A DNA stretch of 59,843 bases from Levilactobacillus acidifarinae DSM 19394 = JCM 15949 (GCF_001434835.1 NZ_AZDV01000002.1:1-59843), one strand, 5' to 3'; counted from the stretch's first letter, positions 10,901 through 19,186 are shown. Program-made: numbers and translations. The notes: generated by a model not told the origin, from the letters alone.

Positions 10901-13900
10901 TGCCCAAGCCACGGCCGTTCAAAGTCAGTTCACTGGCATCGCCTCTCAGATGACGTCGTTACGCGTTCAAAGCCAGATTGACGCTAAGGATTATCAGCAA
11001 AAAGCCACCTCCGTTGCCCAACAAGTAGCGGAAGTTACCGCCCAACAAGCTAAATCGCAAACCAAGCTTGCCATGGCGGCGTTAGCGAGTGCGTCGACGA
11101 GCCTGGCGCTGCAATCTCTTTCCGTGACCAGTGTTAGCTTGTCTAATCAGCAATCCCTGATTTCGATGACTCAGGTCATGCAGGCGGGGCAGTCGACGCT
11201 AAACTCGACTGCTGATAGGTACCTTTCCTTACAAGAAACCAGTGCTAGCCAACAGAGCCAAGCTGATCATCGGGACTTAGAACAATCGCAAGCCCTCCAG
11301 AATGGGTACGATACCACCAAGGAGGCCTTGACCTCCGTTACCACGGACGTTCAACAGGCTAACCATAGTCTATCGGTGACCATTGAGACGGCTTTGACCA
11401 GTGCTGCGGCTAGCGTGGCGCTAGTCCAGGCCAAGCAGCAAGCCCAACACGCTGCCGACCAGCAACAAGTCGAGACCATGACCGATCAGCAACAGCTTTT
11501 AACCCACGCTGCTCAAAGTCAGCAGGCGCAAACCACCGTTGATACCCAACAGTGGGCGACCACTCACGATGCTGAGAACAGCTTAGTCACGGCCTTAAAC
11601 TCGACGGCGGTTCAAGCATCAAACCAGGCGACGAGTCAGCAGTCGTTAATCGACCAAAGCCTCAGTGCACGTTCCGAATTTACCCGTAGTCAGCAGTCCG
11701 AGTGGCTGACGGTCCAGCATAGTCTCAGCCAGTTACCCGTGGTGACGGTCAGTCAGACGAGCGGGTTAACTAGCGCCCAACAATCGTTAAGCCAACAAGA
11801 ACAGGGCGATTTAGCCGCCCAAGACTGGGTCATTGTGCATCAAGCTAGTTTAGCGGTGACGGCCGAACGGGACCTACTGGCGAGCCAGTCGTTAGCGACT
11901 CGACAACGCCACACCAACCAAGTGCTTAGTCAGGTCGATGCTGAGTTGGCTGACCACCTGGCCTCTGCAAATAAGCAAGTGACCATCCAAGCCGAGCAAA
12001 GTACTTCCGCCATGCAGCAGTTTCAAACTGCCGTTAAGTCGGCCGATCAGCAAGTCATCGACGTAGGCCATTTCCAACAGCAGGTTCACCAAATGCAGAC
12101 GGATCATCACGTGCAATCGCTGGCGTTGACCAGTGCTGAAGCTAGTCTGAGCTTACTCTCGGTGGCTGAAACCAGTGTGAGTCTTACTCAGGATCACGCG
12201 TGGGTATCACTGACGGCTGGCAGTCAGGCGCAACAGTCCCAATACGTGCGGTCGCTAGTGTCGTTGGCATCGTTAGCCGAAGCCAGTGCGCAGGAACGGT
12301 CAATCTGGCGGCAAGCCCAATTGTCGGCACTGACCAGTGCTCAGCAAAGCTTACGGACCAGCAGTCAAGCTATGCAATCCGTGGGACAAGGGTTGAGTCA
12401 AGCCAAGGCCAGTCTATCCTTAGTTGCCAGTCAAACGATTTCGGCCGCGACTAGCCAATCCATTTCGGCACGGGTTGGTAGTGAACTGATCGTGGCGTCA
12501 ACGGCCGAGGCTAGTCTCCAGCACCAAGTGTCAGTAGCGCTGCAACAACAATCGGCAGTGACTTCGTTGCAGACTAGCTTACGGGTTCAGGACAGCCGAT
12601 TACAGAGTGAGGCGGCCCAGCAGTCTCACCGGGTAATGGTTAGTCTGGCGAGTCAAAGTGCCCTAGTGTCCGAGCAATTGGTGGGCCAACCACACCATTC
12701 GGGGTGGCAATCAGCGGCCACGAGCCTGAGTGACCAACTGGGAAGTATGGTTAATGAGATGTCCCAGTCGGTTCAGACGAGTCAAAGGAATCAATCGTTA
12801 AGCCAGAAGTCCACGGCACAAACGTCACAGCTGGCAGCTTCTAGGAGTCAGCTTCAAGCCGCCTTAACCAGTCAATCGCAATCGATTGTGACCTCTTTAG
12901 CGGCCAAGACAAGTCAACTAGTGACGACGGAACACAGTTTGTTGGCGTCGTTAGGAACCACGTTAAGTCAACTGAGTGAGGCTTCAACGGCTTCGGTAAG
13001 TTTACAATTAGCCCACCGTCCAGTGACCGTCGACCAACAGGCGCAGGTCACGAGTTTACTTGATCAGGCTGTCGCTGAAACGAGTACACTGATGGGCAAT
13101 AGTGCGGCCCAACGGTCGTTAGCTCAACGCAGTGTTGCCGAAGCCCTGGCTAGTTTGAGTGTTCGTTCGCAGCGAGATGCTAGTTTATGGACGTCCTTAG
13201 CCACGGTCGCGCAAAGTGAGACGCAGCGGTCACAAACGTTGAACAGCGTGGCGGAACTTGTTTCTACGGCTACAGGTAGCGTGAGTGTCGCGTCACAACA
13301 AGAGCAATCGATCATGACTAGTCGGAGTGACGCTTCGTTAGTTCAGGACCAGCTCCCGACCGAAGCTGAGTCAACCACGGCGGCAACCGCCGTGACCACT
13401 TCGGATTCATGGCGGCCGGAGGAAACTGCTGCGTCGATCGAGCCACAGGTGACCGGGAAGGTGAACCAGCTTGTGACCCAATCGTCCGGGAGTAAACACC
13501 ATCATTTGCTGGCTGACCATCCCCGTTTCAAACGGTTCCGGATTACCGGCGTGAAGAAGCTGGGACTGTATCTCTCGCCAGACTTTAGTCGTCGGACGCG
13601 TTTGACCTGGTACGCCCAACGCTCACGGACGCATCAACCAATGTTCGAGGTGCTGGGACACGGGATTTCGAAGCACGGGACGCTACGCTATAAAGTTCGG
13701 GATATTAATCGCCAGTCAGCGACCTACGGATTGGTCGGGTACGTAACGACGCGGTTGGCTTACGTACGCCCAACGTACTACGCTCGACTTAAACACACGT
13801 CCGTGATCACGGTTCTAAACGCTCACGGCATTAACGGGTACCGAACGGTGAAGTTTACCGGCCGGCTCCAGCATTACCGGCCGGGTCAATCCCTCCGCAT

Positions 13901-14225
13901 CAAGCGGTGGGTTCATCACGGGCAAACGACCCGGTATCAATTGACTAATGGCCAATACGTTACGGCCAATAAGCAGTGGGTCATTCGCGGGCGAGTTCAG
14001 CGGACGCAACGGTTAGCCCTGACACACCAGGTTTTGAGAACTAATCGATTAAGTGCCGATGACCAACCGACCACGTTCACCGAGCATGTGACGGTAAGGC
14101 CCTTTAATGTTAAAACCACTGATCATCAATGGCGTCACGGTCGGCTAAAGTTGACTCAACCGGCCGCTGCCAAACTCGGCCATTTAACTAATTGGTGGGC
14201 GTTTCGATCGGACATTAGGCGTTAA
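4992..14225 (+). CDS. Giant serine-rich coiled-coil surface adhesin (KxYKxGKxW signal, DUF5776)
   Basis: The product is 3077 residues. Residues 21-50 carry a KxYKxGKxW-type signal (KMYKAGRRWLV) and a hydrophobic core, the mark of proteins exported through accessory SecA2/SecY2. Residues 50-165 are Ser/Thr-rich. Residues 167-853 form a large non-repetitive globular or helical region, the likely ligand-binding part. A MucBP-like piece ends near 895 (KAGQTTVTFQYK), and an Ig-like domain spans about 1012-1090. Residues 1090-2830 are an irregular Ser/Gln/Ala stalk with regular short hydrophobic spacing (SLS, AQQS), probably a very long coiled coil. DUF5776 sits at 2843-3003 ([28 protein letters not shown]). 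There is no LPxTG motif. The gene has its own ribosome site and a terminator. Long antisense frames inside it are shadows of the repeats. Confidence 0.92.
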   Translation: MNGLTPKRKSALFQSNCKTHFKMYKAGRRWLVAGISLLSGLLGGSTLVGTTAKAQTPAPGTGKTVEVDQITATQTSTTIPATSQSAALPSASVSQSLEGSQSLATSRETKTSATATEGTIATVTSTTSQASPAVAPATTSVTDKSSQATTSVTAQLRGAATAVSAPAAYALPFETIDQNRGEVNQTSYNKGTQAARDQIDGIVNKFDSTGANSITHLVGNLGFVGAISNQITANIQRISNLIDLYYQGKNFQYDDAYGTPVWYNGEATTPQTAHLIYHDFNLGYADYLRAFTRGISEWAAGIKAKALSSDPHVADGLINYGNYDGSQLTGGGLLGTASTTINVGLSWAQGIWKTPNYANNILSYQNSNNLAAESVSKTATAINYYISIVAPVVINGIAHQALADVRAIGGHIGDQDYAPAKLSDAVNLNGNMTKFLKGIGLSDVLGTTIVQNVYEAIRANAQNAIERNWTIGANKALKNFWNDTKPVDSESSYKDIQGYNEENPEAILNTTSSVKLSRIAEAAGYAWYQKIVSKVIRQAGYDAQNNQAQRPIDDVMTNIAQLFNGSNDPISTDLLNQILQGGQHVYPKTNTPYVRKSTGVRAVLTNIYQAAYKSIQGVLRDYQANPQATDADIERNQQRYQYTSLADGTQQPVNNYSIIYKFLRQLNSPYGGMMLADKQVLTEKTGSSKIIDDEQIGRKAYDFFYDTVVNILSGNPKGQQSDLNFLNVRTDYFVNDALLQKLATSQYRTAYQKELGLANQMFNAGMAFAQQHYQNSATGFIPQAEDAGVDANNNSARGDQSVKRYANLSAPYQGDLHSGDLFKAGYTAMLAPVIVKLEAANSADRTAFKTTSFTGQTLKGQDVSLEAPEPKAGWIATPPTQIQTLKAGQTTVTFQYKRATTLEQSGLAEQQVTFNGKDAQTLLKGTRFTPHWSDQTTGQTITIAPSWLTVDNNGTRTGDFTYHLNKVGAQQVYQQLQTQLTATAPKYALPDVGELTQILGTLHVAATSDSRLLPQLKTKPAVTVVGRPLDVQDLVVTATDSQGQPIELSHVTMGPVDWQQAGQQVVQLTLQAPTSQQSVTATTTVEVVTPEQSLTATTSTTDQQGSISQLESGENSVSDLAVSAMSQLANVSTSEVTLSQQSLSDDRQLTSLTDQATSLSSRVSQDQSLLGSRTSAVESRTAAGQTSLVSQALQSTSDNPVVDSATVSQVSLSEASLSSWSQAVQAAQKSAQDQLTTERSQSKALAETSQRSRSRAAQSLADSSTSTSRWASQIASEMSAGTSARTSLVAQEASEKSALASLTLTQANDQSTADNVASALAVTSDASLSLAQEPQPDPHLTTEISQSLSDLVTASQSISTQEQQLIRDSQQQAQVSVGNSQAHLKVSLSQGSLINASQSAAIASISDHSLALASQEQAAEQAENSVAMQSRTDRQTLASVSTAEHSLSQLFWADHSASVQSTIGVSLNDLSVSGRSLSELVRSLSARDSRLTFVATSLTAQVTAASNTLSPLKDAQRSLNKQITSQTQSGVKQTSALTSLAEQSLSAATAFDSIVTSLIEHSLALPNLPAKQRSQLAAQLQDLSQQAVARQQHWNLQVTQVAQKSLALVAEQQNSIKRVAQRQKELSQSVAQLARQSTQLKSQSASLSELLLQPSQDLNLSLANAKTQWVGYGQTSQALVTPNAKQTAQLTSAAASLSEQSVSVISQSVQVDLAQGSAASESLAARSAWLAGHDSLFSQQESSVSAETSVTKTQLTQLANGQQSLKQQAQTIANAEHALQHAVASASTLGSEITSQSVASVKQIETAQQQVAAHQVAMLQTEAANQTTLITTSQALAQHSQQKIHDWAAQTGPRQSLTQTLNSAEQLSVAQTSAQWSLINVSLSDRSVVDWLQQSTWVAVSQSLLATQTPIQRQQLHSAEASLSAVSLSNASERQQLKVQSESLEAGVTQAVATSQNSVDRFRNSQQSLAAQATAVQSQFTGIASQMTSLRVQSQIDAKDYQQKATSVAQQVAEVTAQQAKSQTKLAMAALASASTSLALQSLSVTSVSLSNQQSLISMTQVMQAGQSTLNSTADRYLSLQETSASQQSQADHRDLEQSQALQNGYDTTKEALTSVTTDVQQANHSLSVTIETALTSAAASVALVQAKQQAQHAADQQQVETMTDQQQLLTHAAQSQQAQTTVDTQQWATTHDAENSLVTALNSTAVQASNQATSQQSLIDQSLSARSEFTRSQQSEWLTVQHSLSQLPVVTVSQTSGLTSAQQSLSQQEQGDLAAQDWVIVHQASLAVTAERDLLASQSLATRQRHTNQVLSQVDAELADHLASANKQVTIQAEQSTSAMQQFQTAVKSADQQVIDVGHFQQQVHQMQTDHHVQSLALTSAEASLSLLSVAETSVSLTQDHAWVSLTAGSQAQQSQYVRSLVSLASLAEASAQERSIWRQAQLSALTSAQQSLRTSSQAMQSVGQGLSQAKASLSLVASQTISAATSQSISARVGSELIVASTAEASLQHQVSVALQQQSAVTSLQTSLRVQDSRLQSEAAQQSHRVMVSLASQSALVSEQLVGQPHHSGWQSAATSLSDQLGSMVNEMSQSVQTSQRNQSLSQKSTAQTSQLAASRSQLQAALTSQSQSIVTSLAAKTSQLVTTEHSLLASLGTTLSQLSEASTASVSLQLAHRPVTVDQQAQVTSLLDQAVAETSTLMGNSAAQRSLAQRSVAEALASLSVRSQRDASLWTSLATVAQSETQRSQTLNSVAELVSTATGSVSVASQQEQSIMTSRSDASLVQDQLPTEAESTTAATAVTTSDSWRPEETAASIEPQVTGKVNQLVTQSSGSKHHHLLADHPRFKRFRITGVKKLGLYLSPDFSRRTRLTWYAQRSRTHQPMFEVLGHGISKHGTLRYKVRDINRQSATYGLVGYVTTRLAYVRPTYYARLKHTSVITVLNAHGINGYRTVKFTGRLQHYRPGQSLRIKRWVHHGQTTRYQLTNGQYVTANKQWVIRGRVQRTQRLALTHQVLRTNRLSADDQPTTFTEHVTVRPFNVKTTDHQWRHGRLKLTQPAAAKLGHLTNWWAFRSDIRR

Positions 14226-14272
14226 AGGCAGTCCATTAACGCACGTTGCGGGTCCCTTCATTCGGAGCTATT

Positions 14273-14304
14273 AAAAAGGTCGTGACTTTTGTCACGGCTT
14301 TTTT
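14273..14304 (+). terminator. Terminator of the giant adhesin gene
   Basis: AAAAAGGTCGTGAC / GTCACGGCTTTTTT with a TTTT loop, 48 bp after the stop codon. Confidence 0.8.
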
Positions 14305-14309
14305 GGTAG

Positions 14310-14338
14310 AAAAAAATGACCACCCCAAGAGGTGATCA
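14310..14338 (-). terminator. Terminator of the aldo/keto reductase gene
   Basis: On the minus strand, TGATCACC / GGTGGTCA with a short loop is followed by seven T residues. Confidence 0.75.
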
Positions 14339-14365
14339 CTCGAAATAGCTTTAGTTAACCATGAT

Positions 14366-15319
14366 TTAAGGTAACGTGTTGCCCGCTGCAAAGTAGACGT
14401 TATACCATTCTTGCTTGGTCAACGTAACGTCCGCACCGGCTGCACTGTCGGCGATGTGGGCTGGATTCATAGTCCCCAGTAAGACTTGGATGTTAGCGGG
14501 GTGCCGTAAGATCCAGGCAATTACGATGCCGTTCTTGGAAACGCCGTACTTGTCGGCTAACTTTTGCAGTTCGTCGTTGAGTTTCTGGTATTTTGGATCG
14601 TTAATGATCATCCCGGCGAAGAGACCGTACTGGAACGGGGACCAGGCCTGAATGGTGACGTGATGACGCCGAGCGAATTCCAACATACCACCGTCATGAT
14701 CCACAGACCACTTGTCTTCCATGTTGACGTGCATGCCGGCGTCAACCATGCCGGTATGGGCGGGGCCGAATTGGAGTTGATTGAACATCAGCTTCTGGTC
14801 AACGGCGTCTTGAACCATCAAATACTGTTGCACGTTAAAGTTGGAAACCCCAAAGTGACGAACCTTGCCCTCACGTTGTAACGTGTTAAAGGCGTCGGCC
14901 ACCTCGTTAGGTTCCATTAACGGATCTGGCCGGTGTAGTAAGAAAGCGTCCAGATAATCAAGGCCCGTGCGAGACAGAATCCCGTCGACAGCATCAATCA
15001 AGTGTTGCTTGGAGAAGTCGTAGCGTTTGCCGAAGACCAGACCGTCGTGACTGCGGGCGGGGTCTAAGACGATGCCCCCCTTAGATTGAATGTAAAAGTC
15101 GTCGCGGGATAAGTTAGAGGCGGCTAAGGCTTCCTTGAACTTCTTCTCTGACGCACCGTCCCCGTAAATGTCGGCAGAGTCGATGTAGGTGATGCCCGCG
15201 TCGTGAGCAGCTTCCAAAGCCTTAGCGGCGTCGGCGACTGAAAGATCGGCCATGCGCATGATACCTAGGGCGACAGCAGAGGCCTGCCAATCAGTACCAC
15301 CTAAGTTAAGTTGTTTCAT
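14366..15319 (-). CDS. Aldo/keto reductase (YdhF-like)
   Basis: The product is 317 residues, an NADPH-dependent aldo/keto reductase with a TIM-barrel fold. The catalytic tetrad is visible: Asp and Tyr in DSADIYGDG, Lys in IQSKGG and His in LLHRPDP. The phosphate-binding C-terminal region follows (GTMNPAHIADSA). The overall layout matches E. coli YdhF, a putative oxidoreductase without an established natural substrate. The ribosome site GGAAGG supports the ATG. It is monocistronic, divergent from the ABC exporter operon at 15507, with a 187-bp shared control region. Confidence 0.92.
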   Translation of the reverse strand: MKQLNLGGTDWQASAVALGIMRMADLSVADAAKALEAAHDAGITYIDSADIYGDGASEKKFKEALAASNLSRDDFYIQSKGGIVLDPARSHDGLVFGKRYDFSKQHLIDAVDGILSRTGLDYLDAFLLHRPDPLMEPNEVADAFNTLQREGKVRHFGVSNFNVQQYLMVQDAVDQKLMFNQLQFGPAHTGMVDAGMHVNMEDKWSVDHDGGMLEFARRHHVTIQAWSPFQYGLFAGMIINDPKYQKLNDELQKLADKYGVSKNGIVIAWILRHPANIQVLLGTMNPAHIADSAAGADVTLTKQEWYNVYFAAGNTLP

Positions 15320-15429
15320 GCTAAAAATCCTTCCTTTCTTGGTTCATTCAATACAAATTAAGTTTACACCCAAAGACTTAGTGACCCTAGTAATCGCACC
15401 TTCTAATCCTGGTTAGCAAAAATTACTTA

Positions 15430-15477
15430 TTGACTTTTAGAATTTTGGCAGTATAGTTAATTACACAAGTAACTAAC
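15430..15477 (+). promoter_or_regulatory. Promoter and GntR-type dyad for the ABC exporter operon
   Basis: -35 TTGACT (15430-15435) and -10 TATAGT (15452-15457) are 16 bp apart. Overlapping the end of the -10 is a dyad GTTAaTTAC-ACAA-GTAAcTAAC (15456-15477), 8 of 9 positions symmetric. It is the natural candidate operator for the GntR regulator encoded at the end of the operon. The regulator-site link is inferred. Confidence 0.65.
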
Positions 15478-15506
15478 CAGTGAACTAACAAACGGGGGAA
15501 TTTAAA

Positions 15507-16262
15507 ATGACAAACGCAGTTGTGGACGTACACCACTTAGAAAAAACCTACGGAAAGGCTGGCGAACGGCCGTATACCGCTTTGAAGGACCTAAACTTCT
15601 CGGTTGCCGAGGGGGAATTTGTCGGCATCATGGGAGCGTCCGGGTCGGGGAAGACCACCTTACTGAACATGTTATCCACGTTGGATACGCCCACTAAAGG
15701 GGATGTAATCGTCAACGGTCACGACGTCACCAAGATGCGGAGCAACCAACTCTCCGACTTTCGGGCCCAAGAAGTCGGGTTTATTTTCCAGGACTTTAAC
15801 CTATTAGAAAGCCTGACCGCTGAAGAAAACATTGGTTTACCACTGGCGCTACAGGGGACGGCCTCGAAGGTCATGGATCAAGCGATTCACGCGGTCGCGG
15901 AGACGCTGTCGATCACGGACCTGTTAAAGAAGTACCCGGCTCAACTTTCCGGTGGGCAGAAACAACGGGTCGCCGCCGCGCGGGCCATCGTTCACCAACC
16001 ATCGATCCTGATGGGCGACGAACCAACCGGGGCGTTGGATTCAACCAGCGCGCGTGAGTTGTTAGACTTACTGACCACGATCAATCGCGATCAGCACATG
16101 TCCGTTTTATTAGTGACCCATGATCCGTTCTCCGCCAGCTTCTGCCAACGCATCCTGTTCATCAAGGACGGCCAGATCGGTTCCGAACTCAACCGGGGTG
16201 ACCTGGACCGGAAGGACTTTTACCAACAGGTCTTGACTGAACTGGGGACGTTTAGCGAATAG
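15507..16262 (+). CDS. ABC transporter ATP-binding protein (BceA/MacB type)
   Basis: The product is 251 residues with Walker A GASGSGKTT, Q-loop FQDFNL, signature LSGGQKQR, Walker B ILMGDEPTGALD and switch His in LLVTHD. This is the LolD/BceA-type ATPase that pairs with FtsX-like permeases in peptide-antibiotic detoxification or sensing. The permease starts 13 bp downstream and a GntR regulator completes the operon. No two-component system is adjacent, unlike classical BceRS-BceAB, so control here appears to be by the GntR protein. Confidence 0.93.
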   Translation: MTNAVVDVHHLEKTYGKAGERPYTALKDLNFSVAEGEFVGIMGASGSGKTTLLNMLSTLDTPTKGDVIVNGHDVTKMRSNQLSDFRAQEVGFIFQDFNLLESLTAEENIGLPLALQGTASKVMDQAIHAVAETLSITDLLKKYPAQLSGGQKQRVAAARAIVHQPSILMGDEPTGALDSTSARELLDLLTTINRDQHMSVLLVTHDPFSASFCQRILFIKDGQIGSELNRGDLDRKDFYQQVLTELGTFSE

Positions 16263-16275
16263 GGGGACGGAAGAG

Positions 16276-18099
16276 ATGTTAACGAAATTAGCTTTAGCCG
16301 GGGTGAAGAACCGGCGCCGGGATTACCTGGTCTTACTGGCCGGGCTGACCATGTCGGCGGCCATCTTCTACATGTTCGCCAACCTGGCGACCAACCAGGC
16401 CTTTATCAAGGCCAACGCCGTGATTAAATCTGCCAGCGTGGTCTTTGGCTTCGGGGCGGTCTTACTGGCGTTGATCACCATTGTCTACATTATGTACGCC
16501 AACTCGTTCTTGCTGAGCATGCGGCAGCACGATTACGGCCTATTCATGATGCTGGGGGCCAAACGTCGCCGGGTCGGCCAACTGGTCTTCTTGGAAACGT
16601 TAATCTTGGGGACCATTGCAACGGTCATCGGAATCGTTTTGGGGATTGTTGTCAGCAAGTTTCTGGTCGGTTTCTTACTCGACCAGTTGGGCCTACACCT
16701 GTCGCATTTGGCATCGTTTTACCTGCCAGCCATCCTGTTTACGGCGGTGCTGTACATCGGCCTGTTTATCCTAGCGTCATTGTTTAACCTGACGCGGCTG
16801 ATGCGTACCACGGTCCAACAACTCTTACACGCCGACCAACAGGCGAACCAACCCAAGAGTCGCCCCCTCCGGCAATTCATCGGCGGTTTAGTGGGAATCG
16901 GCTTATTGGCGGTGGGGTACTGGGCCATGGCGGCCATCGAACACCTCCAAATGACGGCGATTCCGCTGGCGTTGGTCACGATTACCTTAGGGACCTACCT
17001 GTTGTTCCACGCGGCCGTGTTGGCCGTGATTCGGGGATTACGGCACACCAAGTGGGCTAAGAAACACTTAAACGGGTTCTTGATGGGCCAACTGAACTTC
17101 CGGGTGCACGATTACACGCGGATGTTGACCATCGTCTCGTTACTGTTTGCCATGGCGTTAGGGGCGATTACCGTGGGATCGGGTTATCACCGACAGATGC
17201 CGATGACCGCCGATTCTCTGGGTGCCTACACCGTGGCGGTGCATGACGCTAACGCTCATCAAAAGCACTTGATTAACCAACTGCACGTGGCTCATCAAGC
17301 CACCTACACGCAAAAGGTGCAGGGCAAGACCACTTACTACAACGCGGCCGAACTGAAGACTCAGCCGTTCCAACAGATCAAGAGTCTGCAGAGTAGTCCC
17401 AACGGCAAGCCCCAGTTCTATACGGAATCGCTGGCGAAGTTTAAAAAAGACGGGGTCACGCAACTGGACTTCATCATGTTGAACCCTAACAAGTTGGGCG
17501 ACTTTGCGGCGCCGAAGATCGTGAGTGCGGCGGCCTTCAAACAACTTAAGGGGACCACGTACCGGGTCACCACGGTGCGCGTCAAGCACATGGCAGACGA
17601 CATGGCGGTTTTGAAGCAGCTGGACCGCAGCGAGCAACACCGGTTTCCCCAGGCGTCGACTCAGTTAACTATCGGAACTTACCAATCGTTTGAAATGATG
17701 AACGGGATCTTCGGTGGGTTAGAATTTATCGGGTACTTCCTTGGGATTGCTTTCCTAGCGATGTTAGCGTCCTGCTTGATGTTCAAGATTTTATCCGGGG
17801 CACCTGGCGATTTACGGCGTTACACCATGTTGAACAAGATTGGCGTCCGGCGCGGGTTGATGCGCGCGAGCCTGGCGAAAGAAATTGGGATTTTATTCGC
17901 AATTCCTGGTATCATGGGAGTAATCGATGTCTTGTTCGGGTTACAGATGTTTAAGCCGTTGATGGCCAAGCCCATGAGCCCGTACCTGGGAATTGGGACC
18001 ACCTTTGCCATCTTCATCGGGCTTTACGTCATCTACTACGTGATTACCTTGGGGTTATACCTTAATTTAGTGATGCCGCGTGAAGTCGTTCGGGATTAA
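16276..18099 (+). CDS. FtsX-like ABC permease (BceB type)
   Basis: The product is 607 residues. A first transmembrane helix (about residues 17-37) is followed by three helices with the FtsX signature (MRQHDYGLFMMLGAKRRRV), then further helices to about residue 315. A large extracellular loop spans about 320-480, and a last group of three helices carries a second FtsX-like cytoplasmic segment (RRYTMLNKIGVRRG). This arrangement, with a large loop in the second half, is that of BceB-type permeases acting on cell-wall-targeting antimicrobial peptides. The extracellular loop would bind the substrate. Its ribosome site lies in the gap after the ATPase gene. Confidence 0.9.
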   Translation: MLTKLALAGVKNRRRDYLVLLAGLTMSAAIFYMFANLATNQAFIKANAVIKSASVVFGFGAVLLALITIVYIMYANSFLLSMRQHDYGLFMMLGAKRRRVGQLVFLETLILGTIATVIGIVLGIVVSKFLVGFLLDQLGLHLSHLASFYLPAILFTAVLYIGLFILASLFNLTRLMRTTVQQLLHADQQANQPKSRPLRQFIGGLVGIGLLAVGYWAMAAIEHLQMTAIPLALVTITLGTYLLFHAAVLAVIRGLRHTKWAKKHLNGFLMGQLNFRVHDYTRMLTIVSLLFAMALGAITVGSGYHRQMPMTADSLGAYTVAVHDANAHQKHLINQLHVAHQATYTQKVQGKTTYYNAAELKTQPFQQIKSLQSSPNGKPQFYTESLAKFKKDGVTQLDFIMLNPNKLGDFAAPKIVSAAAFKQLKGTTYRVTTVRVKHMADDMAVLKQLDRSEQHRFPQASTQLTIGTYQSFEMMNGIFGGLEFIGYFLGIAFLAMLASCLMFKILSGAPGDLRRYTMLNKIGVRRGLMRASLAKEIGILFAIPGIMGVIDVLFGLQMFKPLMAKPMSPYLGIGTTFAIFIGLYVIYYVITLGLYLNLVMPREVVRD

Positions 18100-18129
18100 G
18101 ACGAGTTCAAAAAGAATGTGAGATAAGCC

Positions 18130-18498
18130 ATGAGATTTAATTTTGATAGTCCAGAACCCATCTATTTACAAGTGGCCGAACAGGTTGAAGAAGCAATCTT
18201 CACGGGGGTCTATCAGGCGGGCGAACAAGTGCCTTCCACCACGGAAGTCTCTAAAGAATTTCACATCAACCCGGCAACCGTTCTCAAGGGCATCAATCAG
18301 CTGGTGACGGCGGGGATGATTGAGAAACGGCGGGGCGTGGGAATGTTCGTGACGGCCAACGCGGCGGAGATGATCCGCGAGAAGCGGCGGGCCCAGTTCT
18401 ACGACCGGTACGTGAGTCGTTTTACCAGTGAGGCTAAAAAATTAAACTTATCGGAAACGGAAGTCGTGGCGCTGATTCAACGGGCGTATCAGGACTGA
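18130..18498 (+). CDS. GntR-family regulator, YtrA type
   Basis: The product is 122 residues. An N-terminal winged helix (EPIYLQVAEQVEEAI; QVPSTTEVSKEFHINPATV; MIEKRRGVGMFV) is followed by only a short dimerisation tail of about 45 residues, which defines the YtrA subfamily. These regulators usually repress ABC operons that contain their own gene and respond to cell-wall stress. The gene is the last of the three-gene operon, 30 bp after the permease, and would bind the dyad at 15456-15477. Confidence 0.92.
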   Translation: MRFNFDSPEPIYLQVAEQVEEAIFTGVYQAGEQVPSTTEVSKEFHINPATVLKGINQLVTAGMIEKRRGVGMFVTANAAEMIREKRRAQFYDRYVSRFTSEAKKLNLSETEVVALIQRAYQD

Positions 18499-18504
18499 CC
18501 GATA

Positions 18505-18536
18505 GGGACTTGCGGGGGAACCGTAAGTCCCTTTTT
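18505..18536 (+). terminator. Terminator of the ABC/GntR operon
   Basis: GGGACTTGCGG / CCGTAAGTCCC stem followed by TTTTT, immediately after the GntR stop codon. Confidence 0.85.
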
Positions 18537-18628
18537 CTGTGAGCAGATGAGTTTACAAAACGGGGCAAACGGTGTATAAAATAATTGTACGCAATTTAAT
18601 TGCAAGCAGAGAGAAAGAGGGACTTCAC

Positions 18629-19033
18629 ATGGACATCAAGATTAAAGACGCCGCGAAGGACTATTTGGCAGCACACGTGACGGCCGGCAGTATCTTATTG
18701 CTGGTGACCGACGACGGGTCTAACAAGTATTCGACCATCGGTGGGTCGTGTGCCATTGGGAATAAGTTCCAGCTGGTCGCATTAACGGCCGAAGATCCCG
18801 ACTACCAATTAATCATTGAGAACAACGCTGGTTATCAGTTACGGACTAACCAAAACGATGCCATCTACCTGGGCAATGGCTTAAATCTCGACCGGGTTCA
18901 CAACCAGTTAGTCTTAAAGGACGACAGCGGCATGCTGGATAGTGCGGTGGGGCTCATCACCTACACGGCCGAAGAGAAGTCTAAGTTGGATTTAAAGAAG
19001 GAAATGCAGACGTTGGGGACGCGAATTTGCTAA
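18629..19033 (+). CDS. HesB/IscA-like iron-sulfur biogenesis family protein
   Basis: The product is 134 residues. The start MDIKIKDAA was preferred over an upstream ATG at 18572 because an AGAGGGA ribosome site precedes it. The fold pattern matches the Fe-S biosynthesis (PF01521-like) proteins common in lactobacilli: N-terminal helix, then alternating strands (ILLLVTDDGSNKYS, FQLVALTAEDPDY, NDAIYLGNGLNLDRVH). The canonical cysteine triad of IscA is not complete here (one Cys in GGSCAIG and one at the C-terminus), so metal transfer should not be assumed. Monocistronic with its own terminator. Confidence 0.7.
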   Translation: MDIKIKDAAKDYLAAHVTAGSILLLVTDDGSNKYSTIGGSCAIGNKFQLVALTAEDPDYQLIIENNAGYQLRTNQNDAIYLGNGLNLDRVHNQLVLKDDSGMLDSAVGLITYTAEEKSKLDLKKEMQTLGTRIC

Positions 19034-19048
19034 CAGAATAGAAGTATT

Positions 19049-19083
19049 GACCGTCGATTGTGGAGTCAATCGGCGGCCTTTTT
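19049..19083 (+). terminator. Terminator after the HesB-like gene
   Basis: CCGTCGATTG / CAATCGGCGG with a 6-nt loop, then CCTTTTT. Confidence 0.75.
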
Positions 19084-19186
19084 GTTGGTCGGACATGATT
19101 TGGCACGGGTTTGTGGGTTGCTATTGAAATGGGGGGACTTGCACGCGTATACTTAACCCCGAGAACAATTTTTAGGAGGGGATTTT

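Noticed and set aside
17158..17640. 160-codon minus-strand frame in the ABC permease
   Set aside because: Opposite the extracellular loop of a clear permease; high GC causes open antisense frames.
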